A stretch of 64,000 bases of DNA from Collinsella sp. WCA1-178-WT-3 (M1) (GCF_009696325.1 NZ_VUME01000002.1:1-64000); one strand, 5' to 3'. Positions 53,916 to 61,618 are shown, counted from the first letter of the stretch. The notes: a model not told the origin generated them from the letters alone. A program made the numbers and translations.

Positions 53916-54320
53916 ATGGCTATCGAGAAGACCTTCATCATGATTAAGCCCGACGCTGTGCGCGATCGCAAGATCGGCGAGATCGTCGCTCGCATTGAGC
54001 GTAGCGGCCTTGTCATCGAGCGCATGGAGATGACCACGCTCGAGCGCGCTACCGTCGAGGAGCACTACGCCCATCTGGCCGACAAGCCCTTCTTTGGCGA
54101 TCTCTGCGACTTTATGACGAGCGGTTCGGTCGTCAAGATGGTCGTTTCCGGTCTCTCCGCTGTCTCCAAGATGCGCACCCTTATGGGCGCTACCAACCCG
54201 CTTGACGCTGCCCCCGGCACCATTCGCGGCGACTTCGCTGTCGATGTCAACGCCAACGTGATCCACGGCTCCGACTGCCTGGAGAACGCCGAGATCGAGA
54301 TCAAGCGCTTCTTTGGCTAA
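53916..54320 (+). CDS. ndk: Nucleoside diphosphate kinase
   Basis: 134 residues, the compact family size. Transfers the gamma phosphate between nucleoside di- and triphosphates through a phosphohistidine. The catalytic His is in NVIHGSDCLENAEIE near residue 115; KTFIMIKPDAVRD is the N-terminal signature and MGATNPLDAAPGTIRGDF the nucleotide-binding region. The start at 53916 follows GAAAGG. A longer frame to 53874 is not conserved. It is monocistronic with its own promoter and terminator. Confidence 0.97.
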   Translation: MAIEKTFIMIKPDAVRDRKIGEIVARIERSGLVIERMEMTTLERATVEEHYAHLADKPFFGDLCDFMTSGSVVKMVVSGLSAVSKMRTLMGATNPLDAAPGTIRGDFAVDVNANVIHGSDCLENAEIEIKRFFG

Positions 54321-54359
54321 ACCAGCTTTGACTCCTCAAAGCTGTTAGCGTGTGGCTTT

Positions 54360-54393
54360 GGCGCCGCGGAATTCCATCCGCGGCGCCCTTTTT
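54360..54393 (+). terminator. Terminator after ndk
   Basis: Perfect 11-bp stem GGCGCCGCGGA / TCCGCGGCGCC (54360-54370, 54377-54387), 6-base loop, then CTTTTT. Confidence 0.92.
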
Positions 54394-54433
54394 ATTCCAG
54401 TAGATTTCTAGGTATATCCCAAAAATCTACGAA

Positions 54434-54472
54434 ACAGCCCCCGTCCGGATGTGTGTTCCGGACGGGGGCTGT
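54434..54472 (-). terminator. Terminator after rpiB
   Basis: Perfect 16-bp stem ACAGCCCCCGTCCGGA / TCCGGACGGGGGCTGT (54434-54449, 54457-54472), 7-base loop. On the minus strand it is followed by TTTCGTAGATTTTT, so it ends rpiB transcription. Confidence 0.9.
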
Positions 54473-54497
54473 CGTTAACGTATGGTGTTGTAAGTCT

Positions 54498-54965
54498 TTA
54501 GGCCTCGTCGACGACCTTGAGGCCGCGGGTCTGGTCGATCTCGTTGAGGAGATTGACGCGACGCTCGTGACGGCCGCCCTCAAACTCGGCATCGAGCCAC
54601 TCGTCGACGATCATCTTGGCGAGCTCGGAGCCCACGACGCGGGCGCCAAAGGCGAGCACGTTGGTGTTGTTGTGCATGCGCGAGAGCTTGGCGCTGAAGG
54701 GCTCGGAGCACACGACGGCACGAACGCCCTCGACCTTGTTGGCGGCCAAGCTAATCCCGACACCGGTGCCGCAGATCAGGATGCCCAGATCGACGTCGCC
54801 GTTGGCTACGGCTTTGCCCACCTTGTAGCCGGCGATGGGGTAATCAAAGCTCTCGGAGGTGTCGGTGCCAAAGTTCACGACCTCGCAGCCGCGCTCCTTC
54901 AGGTGCTCGGAAATGATGTTCTTGAGCTCGACGGCGGCGTGGTCGTTGCCGATACCGATCTTCAT
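54498..54965 (-). CDS. rpiB: Ribose-5-phosphate isomerase B
   Basis: 155 residues, RpiB/LacAB family, converts ribulose 5-phosphate and ribose 5-phosphate in the pentose phosphate pathway. GIGNDHAAVELK is the opening signature, CGTGVGISLAANK near residue 66 holds the catalytic Cys loop, and MHNNTNVLAFGARV the substrate loop. The start at 54965 has GAGAGGAA 8 bases upstream. It stands alone and is transcribed toward the ndk terminator. Confidence 0.95.
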   Translation of the reverse strand: MKIGIGNDHAAVELKNIISEHLKERGCEVVNFGTDTSESFDYPIAGYKVGKAVANGDVDLGILICGTGVGISLAANKVEGVRAVVCSEPFSAKLSRMHNNTNVLAFGARVVGSELAKMIVDEWLDAEFEGGRHERRVNLLNEIDQTRGLKVVDEA

Positions 54966-55188
54966 GAGTGGTTCCTCTCTGGTCCGTGCGGCGGAATTGC
55001 TAAAGGTTTTACCGCGTTCGACTGCATGATAGCGCGTCTTTTGCCTAAACACTCGGGCGTTTTTTGGTCAAACGCTTTAGCGGACGCGAACATCAGCCCA
55101 TCACGAAAAATGCCGCCAATTTGCTTCTGGCGGCCGTCTGCCGGAACTCGACTTGCGGTTTTTGGTGCCTTGTTATCAAATGGAGAAG

Positions 55189-55217
55189 TTGATACTTGCG
55201 AGAGCAACCCGTTATAC
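55189..55217 (+). promoter_or_regulatory. Promoter of the desulfidase-type gene
   Basis: TTGATA (55189-55194), 17-base spacer, TTATAC (55212-55217). Transcription would start near 55224, leaving a leader of about 9 bases that just includes TAGGAGAT before the ATG at 55233. Confidence 0.65.
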
Positions 55218-55232
55218 ATGTAGGAGATACCT

Positions 55233-56546
55233 ATGCCTACCGATTCCATCCGTGATACCGCGTTTTGTGATGTTTTGAACCGCGAGCTTGTCTGTGCGCT
55301 CGGCTGCACCGAGCCCATTGCCGTTGCCTATGCGGCGGCGCTGGCGAGCCAGACGCTCGGTTGCGAACCCGAACATATGGATGTTGCCTGCTCAGGCAAC
55401 ATCATCAAGAACGTAAAGAGCGTGACCGTGCCCAACTCGGGCGGTATGCACGGTATTGAGGCCGCGGCCGTGCTGGGTGCCGTGGGCGGTGACGCCAAGA
55501 ACGCGCTCGAGGTGCTCGAGAGTGTTGGCGATGCAGACCGTGCTCGCGTGACCGAGCTGCTCTCCGATGCCGACTACTGCGATGTGTCGCTTGTCGAGGG
55601 TGTGCCCAACCTCTACATTAAGGTGACTGCCACGGCCGGAGGTCATACTGCGGTCGTCGAGATCACCGACCATCACACCAATGTTACGTGCCATACACTC
55701 GATGGCATTCCGATGTGTGGCAAGTCGGCGGGGGAGTGTGCCGCCTGCGCCGAGCGCATCGTGGCCGAGCGTGCCGCCGATACGCCCATGTCGATTGAGT
55801 CTATCATTGACTTTATCGAGGACGGCGACATCGAGGGCGCCCGCGCTGCCGTTGAGCGTCAGATTGAGCTGAACGGCGCTATTAGCGCCGAGGGCTTGGT
55901 GAACGCTTGGGGCGCCGAGGTGGGCCGTACGCTGCTGGGCGCTCGCGCCGACGATGTCGCCTGCCGTGCGCGTGCGCGTGCGGCCGCCGGGTCTGACGCC
56001 CGTATGAACGGCTGTGCGCTACCGGTCGCCATTGTGTGCGGCTCGGGCAACCAGGGTATTACCTGTGCGTTGCCCGTTATGGAATATGCCGACTACCTGC
56101 GCTGCGACCACGAGCGCCTGGTGCGTGCCGTGATGCTGTCTGATCTTATTGCCGTGCATATCAAGAGCTATATTGGTGCGCTCTCGGCGTTTTGCGGTGC
56201 TATTTGCGCTGCGTGCGGTGCCGGCGCGGCGATTACCTGGCTGTGCGGTGGCACGCGCGAGCAGATCGGCGCGACGGTCTCCAATACGCTCGGTAACGTG
56301 GGCGGCATCGTGTGCGATGGCGCCAAGGCAAGCTGCGCCGCTAAGATTTCCGCTGCCGTTGATGCGGCGATTCTGGGCCACGATATGGCCATGCAGGGCC
56401 GCGGCTTCCGTGCCGGCGAGGGCCTGATTCAGGATACGGTGGAAGAGACGATCGCCAGCATGGGCTATGTGGGCCGCGTTGGCATGAAGGATACCGACGT
56501 CGAGATCCTCAACATCATGATCGGCAAGACCATCGTCGACTGCTAG
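55233..56546 (+). CDS. L-cysteine desulfidase / UPF0597 (CyuA-like) protein
   Basis: 437 residues of the UPF0597/serine-dehydratase-alpha-like family, which includes the iron-sulfur cysteine desulfidase CyuA/YhaM. It would break cysteine to pyruvate, H2S and ammonia. ALGCTEPIAVAYA near residue 24 has the conserved Cys and CGSGNQGITCALPV near 280 is the family's anion-binding loop. Further conserved Cys residues are in CGGTREQIG and DGAKASCAAKI. Strictly, the substrate is inferred from the family. Its own promoter is clear. A minus-strand frame overlaps its 3' half and is discussed separately. Confidence 0.85.
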   Translation: MPTDSIRDTAFCDVLNRELVCALGCTEPIAVAYAAALASQTLGCEPEHMDVACSGNIIKNVKSVTVPNSGGMHGIEAAAVLGAVGGDAKNALEVLESVGDADRARVTELLSDADYCDVSLVEGVPNLYIKVTATAGGHTAVVEITDHHTNVTCHTLDGIPMCGKSAGECAACAERIVAERAADTPMSIESIIDFIEDGDIEGARAAVERQIELNGAISAEGLVNAWGAEVGRTLLGARADDVACRARARAAAGSDARMNGCALPVAIVCGSGNQGITCALPVMEYADYLRCDHERLVRAVMLSDLIAVHIKSYIGALSAFCGAICAACGAGAAITWLCGGTREQIGATVSNTLGNVGGIVCDGAKASCAAKISAAVDAAILGHDMAMQGRGFRAGEGLIQDTVEETIASMGYVGRVGMKDTDVEILNIMIGKTIVDC

Positions 56547-57083
56547 GGGCTCTGGGGCACTGCATCTTGTTGTTGAAACTATCGCGCTTGTGGCTGTAAA
56601 GCACCTGTCTGCATTGCGGACAGCGAGGATCTCGCGGTATGTCACCAGGTCGTTCTCGCGCTTGATGCGCTCGAGGACGGTTGCGACAACAAGCGCCGCT
56701 ATCGCCGGCAGGAACGCCGCAGCCGCGGCGACGCCGGCGCCCCAGGTGCCCTCCATCCAGTTAAACGCCGGCGACAGTATCAGTGCGAACGCCACCGCCA
56801 GCAACGCGAGCATCAGCACGGCCAGCCATAGCATCCGCGTTCCCATGCGCTTGCGATCCCTTTCGACTGCCTCTTCCATAACGGTCACGTCTCCCTTCAC
56901 GAGCGTGTCTATGGAGGTGTCGAATAGGATGCTCAGCATGAGCAGACTCTGGACGTCCGGATACGTCTTGTCCCGCTCCCAGTTGCTGATCGTCTGACGC
57001 GATACATAGAGCTTCTCGGCAAGTTGCTCTTGCGAGAGGCCCATCGCCTCGCGCCGCGTCTTGATCTGGTTGCTGATGTCCAT
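56019..57083 (-). CDS. Membrane-anchored XRE regulator, 3' end probably lost
   Basis: A 354-codon frame from ATG at 57083 (GGGAGG 5 bases upstream). Residues 1-60 form a Cro/CI helix-turn-helix (RREAMGLSQEQLAEKLYVSRQ) and about 75-140 hold two membrane helices, then ERIKRENDLVTYREILA. The paralogue at 57734-58354 continues with a conserved FSRGEQ segment and further helices; here similarity stops near 56622 and about 75 bases of unrelated sequence follow before the frame enters the antisense of the desulfidase gene to 56019. The true protein likely ended near 56620 or the gene is damaged. Confidence 0.6.
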   Translation of the reverse strand: MDISNQIKTRREAMGLSQEQLAEKLYVSRQTISNWERDKTYPDVQSLLMLSILFDTSIDTLVKGDVTVMEEAVERDRKRMGTRMLWLAVLMLALLAVAFALILSPAFNWMEGTWGAGVAAAAAFLPAIAALVVATVLERIKRENDLVTYREILAVRNADRCFTATSAIVSTTRCSAPEPLAVDDGLADHDVEDLDVGILHANAAHIAHAGDRLFHRILNQALAGTEAAALHGHIVAQNRRINGSGNLSGAACLGAIAHDAAHVTERIGDRRADLLARATAQPGNRRAGTARSANSTAKRRERTNIALDMHGNKIRQHHGTHQALVVAAQVVGIFHNGQRTGNTLVARAAHNGDR

Positions 57084-57279
57084 CGTCACCTCCCGGTCGT
57101 GAAGGAGCGTCCCGCGAACACGTAGGGTGCGCTATCGAATCTGTTGTACATCATATGCGGCAAGGCTTGCCGGGCGCTGCAAAAACTGTTTTGCACGGGG
57201 TTTACCTGCATGATTGTTGCTGCGATGCGTGCCATCGCCGCGGGGAGATTTGGCTTGTGGAGGCTTGCGGGGCGATGGC

Positions 57280-57633
57280 TTAGCGATGTTGTCGAGCAGT
57301 CGTCCAGGTGCGCAGGCCCATGGCGGCGTAGCCGATTGCGGTATAGGCAACCCCATGGAACGCAAGGTCCTGGCTGCCCTCGACCGCGAGGGGAAACAGG
57401 AGTGCGGGTCCGATTCCGAGCGCTGCGGGTATCCAGAAGAGCGTCCTCGCGGAGTTCGCGGCGAGCAGGCCGAGGGCGATCGCAGTTACGGGGAGCACGA
57501 GGTAGATCAGCGTCATCATGGCGATCATGCCGGCATCGGATGGGACGATGCTCACCAGGAGGACGGGGATTGCCCAGCAGGCGTCAACGATTGCGATCAA
57601 TGCGATGAGGGACGCGCGTACGGTGACGTTCAT
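57280..57633 (-). CDS. Small four-helix membrane protein, unknown function
   Basis: 117 residues, almost entirely hydrophobic, with about four membrane helices: MNVTVRASLIALIAIVDACW, LIYLVLPVTAIALGLLAA, and others. Not recognised; it looks like the C-terminal membrane part of small XRE-linked proteins. The ATG at 57633 is preceded by AGGAGG with 7-base spacing. It lies between two XRE genes on the same strand, so all three may be one transcript or a related module. A 12-bp hairpin (57656-57690) separates it from the upstream gene. Confidence 0.65.
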   Translation of the reverse strand: MNVTVRASLIALIAIVDACWAIPVLLVSIVPSDAGMIAMMTLIYLVLPVTAIALGLLAANSARTLFWIPAALGIGPALLFPLAVEGSQDLAFHGVAYTAIGYAAMGLRTWTTARQHR

Positions 57634-57655
57634 GGGGCACCTCCTAACGGGAATC

Positions 57656-57690
57656 GCCCCCATTCTGGCATACATCTTCAGAATGGGGGC
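57656..57690 (-). other. Hairpin between the XRE and small membrane genes
   Basis: Perfect 12-bp stem GCCCCCATTCTG / CAGAATGGGGGC (57656-57667, 57679-57690), loop 11 bases, downstream of the XRE gene on the minus strand. No T run, so termination is uncertain. Confidence 0.55.
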
Positions 57691-57733
57691 AAAGGGGGAT
57701 ACCATTTCGGGGAACGGGTGCGTACCCGCGCTT

Positions 57734-58354
57734 TTAACTCAGCATCTTGGCGAGCATGCCGATGCCGACGCCCACCAGTCCGCCGGCGATGGCGCCGATG
57801 ATGATCTGCACCGCGTTGCGCGTGCCCTTGACCCAAGGGTTCATCTCGCGCTCACGGCGCCCCTCGAGCGTGTCGCGATCGACCTGCTCGCCGCGGCTAA
57901 ACGCCAACACCTCGCGGTACGTGACGAGGTCGTGCTGCTTCTTCATGCGTTCCATATACACGAACGCCACGAGCATCACGACGAGCGCCACGGCGGCAAA
58001 CGCCGCGGTGGGCGCGATGTGCATGCCCCAGCCCCATTCGAACTGGAACGCCGCCCACGCGCTCAGCACCAAAAACACGACCGCGCTCACGACCGTGATT
58101 GTGGAGAGGGCGTTGTACTTCTTGACCGCTTCGTTCATTACCTGTGCCATGGTTTCCACATCTCCTTTGATGAGGGAGTCCACGGTCACCCCGAACACGT
58201 TGGAAAGCAGCAGCAGGCTCTGGACATCCGGATACGTACGGCCGCACTCCCAGTTGCTGATGGTCTGGCGCGACACGTAGATGCGCTCCGCCAGATCGTC
58301 TTGGGACAGTCCGAGCTCCGTGCGATGCTCCTTGATGTGCGAGCCCAGCTCCAT
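57734..58354 (-). CDS. Membrane-anchored XRE-family regulator
   Basis: 206 residues. Residues 1-60 are an XRE helix-turn-helix (RTELGLSQDDLAERIYVSRQ, NWECGRTYPDVQSL). Two membrane helices follow at about 83-105 and 110-132, then a charged segment with HDLVTYREVLAFSRGEQVDRDTLEG, and a final hydrophobic segment (IIIGAIAGGLVGVGIGMLA). The architecture suggests a membrane-tethered transcription factor. The ATG follows AGGGAG by 7 bases. Two 24-bp direct repeats lie upstream and may be its operator. Confidence 0.82.
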   Translation of the reverse strand: MELGSHIKEHRTELGLSQDDLAERIYVSRQTISNWECGRTYPDVQSLLLLSNVFGVTVDSLIKGDVETMAQVMNEAVKKYNALSTITVVSAVVFLVLSAWAAFQFEWGWGMHIAPTAAFAAVALVVMLVAFVYMERMKKQHDLVTYREVLAFSRGEQVDRDTLEGRREREMNPWVKGTRNAVQIIIGAIAGGLVGVGIGMLAKMLS

Positions 58355-58423
58355 GCGTTTGCTCCCTAGAGGGTCGGGGTGACCCCTGTCGAGAGCCACC
58401 ATGTCATTGACGCGAGCATCGTA

Positions 58424-58491
58424 CCATCAAAGGTCTTTATATTTGACCCCCACGGGGCAAAATCGAGCTGTCAAAAGGCTTTATATACGAC
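58424..58491. promoter_or_regulatory. Two 24-bp direct repeats, candidate operator
   Basis: CCATCAAAGGTCTTTATATTTGAC (24 bases, 58424-58447) and the related 58468-58491 share 18 of 24 positions, with centres 44 bases apart (four helical turns). Each contains TTTATAT and TCAAA, and on the minus strand a TATAAA like a -10 box. They lie 70-137 bases upstream of the XRE start. Confidence 0.5.
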
Positions 58492-58507
58492 ATCTAGCTG
58501 GGAAAAG

Positions 58508-58621
58508 AACGGTCCCCAAAGGCGGATGCCTCCGGGGACCGGTTGGTGCGTATAGAGGGGGCGAGCTTGCTTTGGGTTGGTGTTGGCCCCGCCGCTCGGC
58601 TCGACTTTGGAGCGGCGGGGC
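58508..58621. other. Gene-free stretch with two GC-rich hairpins
   Basis: The 343-base gap between the XRE gene and the Arc-type gene holds two hairpins: AACGGTCCCC with GGGGACCGGTT (58508-58517, 58534-58544) and GCCCCGCCGCT with AGCGGCGGGGC (58586-58596, 58611-58621, loop 14). The second may end the leftward SPFH-Arc transcript. Highly GC-skewed sequence up to 58697 shows no supported gene. Confidence 0.5.
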
Positions 58622-58697
58622 TCAGCTCTGCCTCGACCGCGGCGCGGGGCGCGGCTTTGTCCCGACGTCGGCAGCGGCCGAGCCCTGTCTTCCCAGC

Positions 58698-58889
58698 TTA
58701 GCCCTCCTCGCCTTTGGGCGCGTCCTTGGACGAGGGCTCTTTCTTCGGCAGCCTTCCCGCGCGTTTGAGGGCGTCTCGCAAGATCCATTCCACCTGACCG
58801 TTGGCGCTGCGCATCTCATCGTCCGCCCAGCGTTGGACGGCCTCCCAGATAGCGGGGTCTATACGGAGTGGATACTGCTTGCGTGCCAT
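58698..58889 (-). CDS. Arc-type ribbon-helix-helix DNA-binding protein
   Basis: 63 residues. KQYPLRIDPAIWEAVQRWADDE followed by VEWILRDALKRAGR matches the Arc/MetJ ribbon-helix-helix fold: an N-terminal strand, two helices, then a charged tail. The ATG at 58889 is preceded by AGAAGG. It lies 64 bases downstream of the SPFH gene on the same strand. Pairing of SPFH genes with a small Arc-like protein is known in several Firmicutes and Actinobacteria. A palindrome in the SPFH promoter could be its operator. Confidence 0.75.
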   Translation of the reverse strand: MARKQYPLRIDPAIWEAVQRWADDEMRSANGQVEWILRDALKRAGRLPKKEPSSKDAPKGEEG

Positions 58890-58953
58890 GACGTGCCTTC
58901 TTGTCGAATGTGCAATTCTGCACCCGTCCCCAAATTACTCATTGGTGTTGGGG

Positions 58954-59973
58954 TTAGTACAGCGAGCCTGCGTTGAGCACCGGGTGCGCCTCGGATTCAC
59001 CGCAGAGCACCACCATGAGGTTGCTGGCCATCTGCGCCTTGCGCTCGTCGTCGAGCTCGATGGTGCCGCCGGCAGCCATCTCCTTCACGGCCATGTCGAC
59101 CATGGAGACCGCGCCCTCGACGATCTTCTTGCGTGCGGCGATGACGGCCTCCGCCTGCTGGCGGCGCAGCATCGCCTGGGCGATCTCGGGGGAGTAGGCA
59201 AGATGGGTGAGGCGGGCGTCGTCGACCTCCACGCCGGCGGGTGCCAGGCGCATCGCGAGCTCGCGGCGCAGGGCTTCGGAGACCTCTTCCACATTGGCGC
59301 GCAGCGTGATGGCGCCGGCGGCATCGGACTCGTCCTCCAGGTGGTCGTAGGCGTACACGCTCGCCACGTGGCGCAGCGCCGTCTCGGCCTGCATGGCGAC
59401 ATAGCTCTGGTAGTCGTCGACGTCGAAGAGCGCCTTGGCGGTATCGGCGACGTGCCACACCACGACGGTTGCGATCTCGATGGGGTTGCCCATTTTGTCG
59501 TTGACCTTCAGGCGCTCGCCATTCAGGGTGCGCACGCGGGTGGAGATGGTGGTGGGGTTGCCCTTGGCGGCCTTCTGCGCCGCGGCCTTGGCGGCCTTGG
59601 AATCGCTCATCTCGAGCTCGATCATCTCGCCGATCCCGGCCGATCCGCCCATGCTCTTGCTAAAGAACGGGTTGGCCCAGAAGAAGCCCTCGTCGCGGAC
59701 GGTGCCCACGTACTTGCCGAACAGGATGCACACGCGCGCCTGGCCGGGCTGCAGCGAGAAGAATCCGTTGAGTGGGATGAACCACAGGCAAAACGCGAGG
59801 ATGCTGAGGCCGAGCCCCCATCCGTAGACTGCGGGCGCGTCGACGCCGTCGGGCGTGCTCGCGAGCCCGATGGTGCTCCAGATAAAGAGGCCGATGATGG
59901 CGATGAACGCCACCGCCACGGCGACGAGCATGCCGTAGCCCGACTTGGCCTTGAGTTGCTTTTCCACGCTCAT
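58954..59973 (-). CDS. SPFH/band-7 domain membrane protein
   Basis: 339 residues. Two membrane helices (about 13-34 and 48-70) precede an SPFH domain: LQPGQARVCILFGKYVGTVRDEGFFWANPF, RTLNGERLKVNDKMGNPIEIATVVVW, and an Ala/Glu-rich coiled-coil C-terminal half (LRRQQAEAVIAARKK). SPFH proteins form membrane scaffolds such as flotillin or QmcA. The gene partner is an Arc-type regulator just downstream. The promoter upstream has a palindrome. Function is not known for this protein. Confidence 0.88.
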   Translation of the reverse strand: MSVEKQLKAKSGYGMLVAVAVAFIAIIGLFIWSTIGLASTPDGVDAPAVYGWGLGLSILAFCLWFIPLNGFFSLQPGQARVCILFGKYVGTVRDEGFFWANPFFSKSMGGSAGIGEMIELEMSDSKAAKAAAQKAAKGNPTTISTRVRTLNGERLKVNDKMGNPIEIATVVVWHVADTAKALFDVDDYQSYVAMQAETALRHVASVYAYDHLEDESDAAGAITLRANVEEVSEALRRELAMRLAPAGVEVDDARLTHLAYSPEIAQAMLRRQQAEAVIAARKKIVEGAVSMVDMAVKEMAAGGTIELDDERKAQMASNLMVVLCGESEAHPVLNAGSLY

Positions 59974-60086
59974 TGTGAGTTCCTTTCACGACTGCGCCGG
60001 CGTTTGCGTGACGTCCCCGGCGCCGCGCTCCAGATTGCGATGGGGAGGAGGCGAGTCCCCGAGCAGTCCGTGCGACTGCTGATTGC

Positions 60087-60115
60087 ATTGTGATATCACA
60101 TTGAGACCAAGTCAA
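60087..60115 (-). promoter_or_regulatory. SPFH promoter with embedded palindrome
   Basis: Read on the minus strand, TTGACT (60115-60110), an exact 17-base spacer and CACAAT (60092-60087). The perfect 12-bp palindrome TGTGATATCACA (60089-60100) covers the -10 and part of the spacer, the right place for a repressor. The neighbouring Arc-type gene is an obvious candidate for the repressor. Confidence 0.65.
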
Positions 60116-60191
60116 GGAGAATCGGATGCCGTCTCTCATGGCATAAGTGGTTCGGGGCGCCCGGCATCTACGCTCCGTAGAGGTCTTCCTG

Positions 60192-60220
60192 TTGCATCTT
60201 GGCTCGCAAGTCCCTATAAT
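60192..60220 (+). promoter_or_regulatory. Promoter of the MFS exporter
   Basis: TTGCAT (60192-60197), exact 17-base spacer, perfect TATAAT (60215-60220). Transcription would start near 60227, 48 bases before a leader peptide start. Confidence 0.8.
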
Positions 60221-60274
60221 AGCCCCACTCACGGCTGAAGGTTTACCTCGAGATTTGGAAAGGGGAGCTGCACC

Positions 60275-60304
60275 ATGCTTGCTTCCATGAGGATTTGGCT
60301 CTAG
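60275..60304 (+). CDS. Leader peptide MLASMRIWL upstream of MFS exporter
   Basis: Nine-codon frame, ATG at 60275, TAG at 60302, preceded by GGAAAGGGGAG. Its sequence MLASMRIWL resembles MTASMRLR of mef(A) and the opening of the erm(D) leader MTHSMRLR, both known macrolide-dependent stalling peptides (established knowledge). The hairpin CGGTCGC/GCGACCG (60308-60314, 60319-60325) begins 3 bases after the stop. The first downstream gene is an Mef-like exporter. A stalling role is inference. Confidence 0.7.
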   Translation: MLASMRIWL

Positions 60305-60307
60305 CCA

Positions 60308-60325
60308 CGGTCGCGTGAGCGACCG
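60308..60325 (+). promoter_or_regulatory. Hairpin immediately after the leader peptide
   Basis: CGGTCGC / GCGACCG with a 4-base loop GTGA. The downstream sequence GGTACTTCGCTGCATACC (60325-60342) and ACCGATCGC offer alternative pairings reaching toward the ribosome site (AAAGGA, 60353-60358), so stalling in the leader could free that site. A proper fold needs computation. Confidence 0.5.
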
Positions 60326-60367
60326 GTACTTCGCTGCATACCACCGATCGCATCAAAGGATTATTCC

Positions 60368-61618
60368 ATGACACAACCGAATCCCTGCGCTTCTTGGAAG
60401 CGCTCGCTCGCCATCGTCTGGATCGGCGAGTTCTTCTCCGTGCTCACGAGCTCCATTCTGCAGATGGGTCTCATCTGGCACGTCACCCTCACCACCGGCT
60501 CCGCGAGCGCCCTGTCGTTCGTGAGCCTGGCGGCCTTCTTGCCCATGGCGCTCCTCGGCGCCTTCGCGGGCACCATCGTGGACCGCACGTCCATCAAGCG
60601 TCTCATGATCGGCGCCGATCTCTTCATCGCGGCCGTGAGCCTCACGCTTGTCTTCGGCTCGCTTCGGGGCGACCTCTCTGTCGCCGTTGTGGCGGCGGTG
60701 CTGTTCGTCCGTGCGCTGGGCAGCACGCTCCATACGCCCGCCTTCAACGCGCTCACACCGCTCATCGCCCCGCCCGAGGTGCTCGGCAAGCTGGCGGGCA
60801 TGCTGCAGTTCATGCAGTCGGGTAGCTATATCATCGGCAACGCCATCGCCGCGGTGGTCTACCCGGCGTTTGGTCTGACCTTCATGATCGCGCTCGATGT
60901 CGCCGGCGCGGTGCTCGCGAGCATCGCGGTGGCGACCTCCGGCATCAAGACGCCGGCGCCCGAGCGCCATACGCCCGAGGAGAACGCCGAGGCGTCGCAC
61001 CACGCGGTGCGGGCCTTCCTATTGGAGACGGCCAACGGGTACCGCGAGCTCAAGCGCCATCACGGTCTGTTCGCCATGCTCTGGATCGGCTTCGCCTTCT
61101 CGGTCCTGTTCTCGCCCATATCCGCGCTGTTCCCGCTCATGGTGTTCGACCATTTTGGGGGTACCACTACGCAGTCGGCTATCGCGGAGATCGCGTTCTC
61201 GGTCGGCATGATCGCGGCGAGCGGCTGGATCGGGGCGACGGGTGGCCTTAAGAACCGCGCGCTTTCGTGCACGCTGGCCATCGGCCTCTTCGGAGCGGGC
61301 ACGCTCGCGGGCGGCCTCGTGCCCCCTTCCGCGCTCGTTGTGTTTCTGGGGCTTACGTTCGCGATGGGGGTCTCGAGTCCGCTGTACAGCGCGCCGCAGA
61401 TGGCGCTCATGCAGGAGCGCGTCGATCCCGAGTGCATGGGCCGCGTCTTCGGCCTGTACGGAGCGGTCTGCAGCTGGGCCATGCCCGTGGGGCTCGTCGC
61501 ATCGACCTTGTTCGCGGACGCCATCGGCGTAAGCGCGTGTTTCGTGCTCATCGGTGCTGCAATGGTGATCCTAGCAGGCATCACCTGGGCGATCCCGAGC
61601 ATCCGCAAGATTGGGTAG
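60368..61618 (+). CDS. MFS exporter, Mef-like
   Basis: 416 residues with twelve membrane helices, MFS_3 type. IVWIGEFFSVLTSSILQMGLIW and VDRTSIKRLMIGADL resemble the Mef(A)/macrolide-exporter group. The central loop is charged (about 195-225). The ATG has AAAGGA with 10 bases between. Promoter and 9-codon leader upstream suggest drug-inducible expression. Specificity cannot be read from sequence; close relatives include general multidrug and metal exporters. A terminator lies about 55 bases after the stop. Confidence 0.85.
   Translation: MTQPNPCASWKRSLAIVWIGEFFSVLTSSILQMGLIWHVTLTTGSASALSFVSLAAFLPMALLGAFAGTIVDRTSIKRLMIGADLFIAAVSLTLVFGSLRGDLSVAVVAAVLFVRALGSTLHTPAFNALTPLIAPPEVLGKLAGMLQFMQSGSYIIGNAIAAVVYPAFGLTFMIALDVAGAVLASIAVATSGIKTPAPERHTPEENAEASHHAVRAFLLETANGYRELKRHHGLFAMLWIGFAFSVLFSPISALFPLMVFDHFGGTTTQSAIAEIAFSVGMIAASGWIGATGGLKNRALSCTLAIGLFGAGTLAGGLVPPSALVVFLGLTFAMGVSSPLYSAPQMALMQERVDPECMGRVFGLYGAVCSWAMPVGLVASTLFADAIGVSACFVLIGAAMVILAGITWAIPSIRKIG

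Noticed and set aside
58577-58768. 63-codon plus-strand frame opposite the Arc-type gene
   Set aside because: Arg/Pro-rich shadow frame without a ribosome site; the minus-strand frame matches the ribbon-helix-helix fold.
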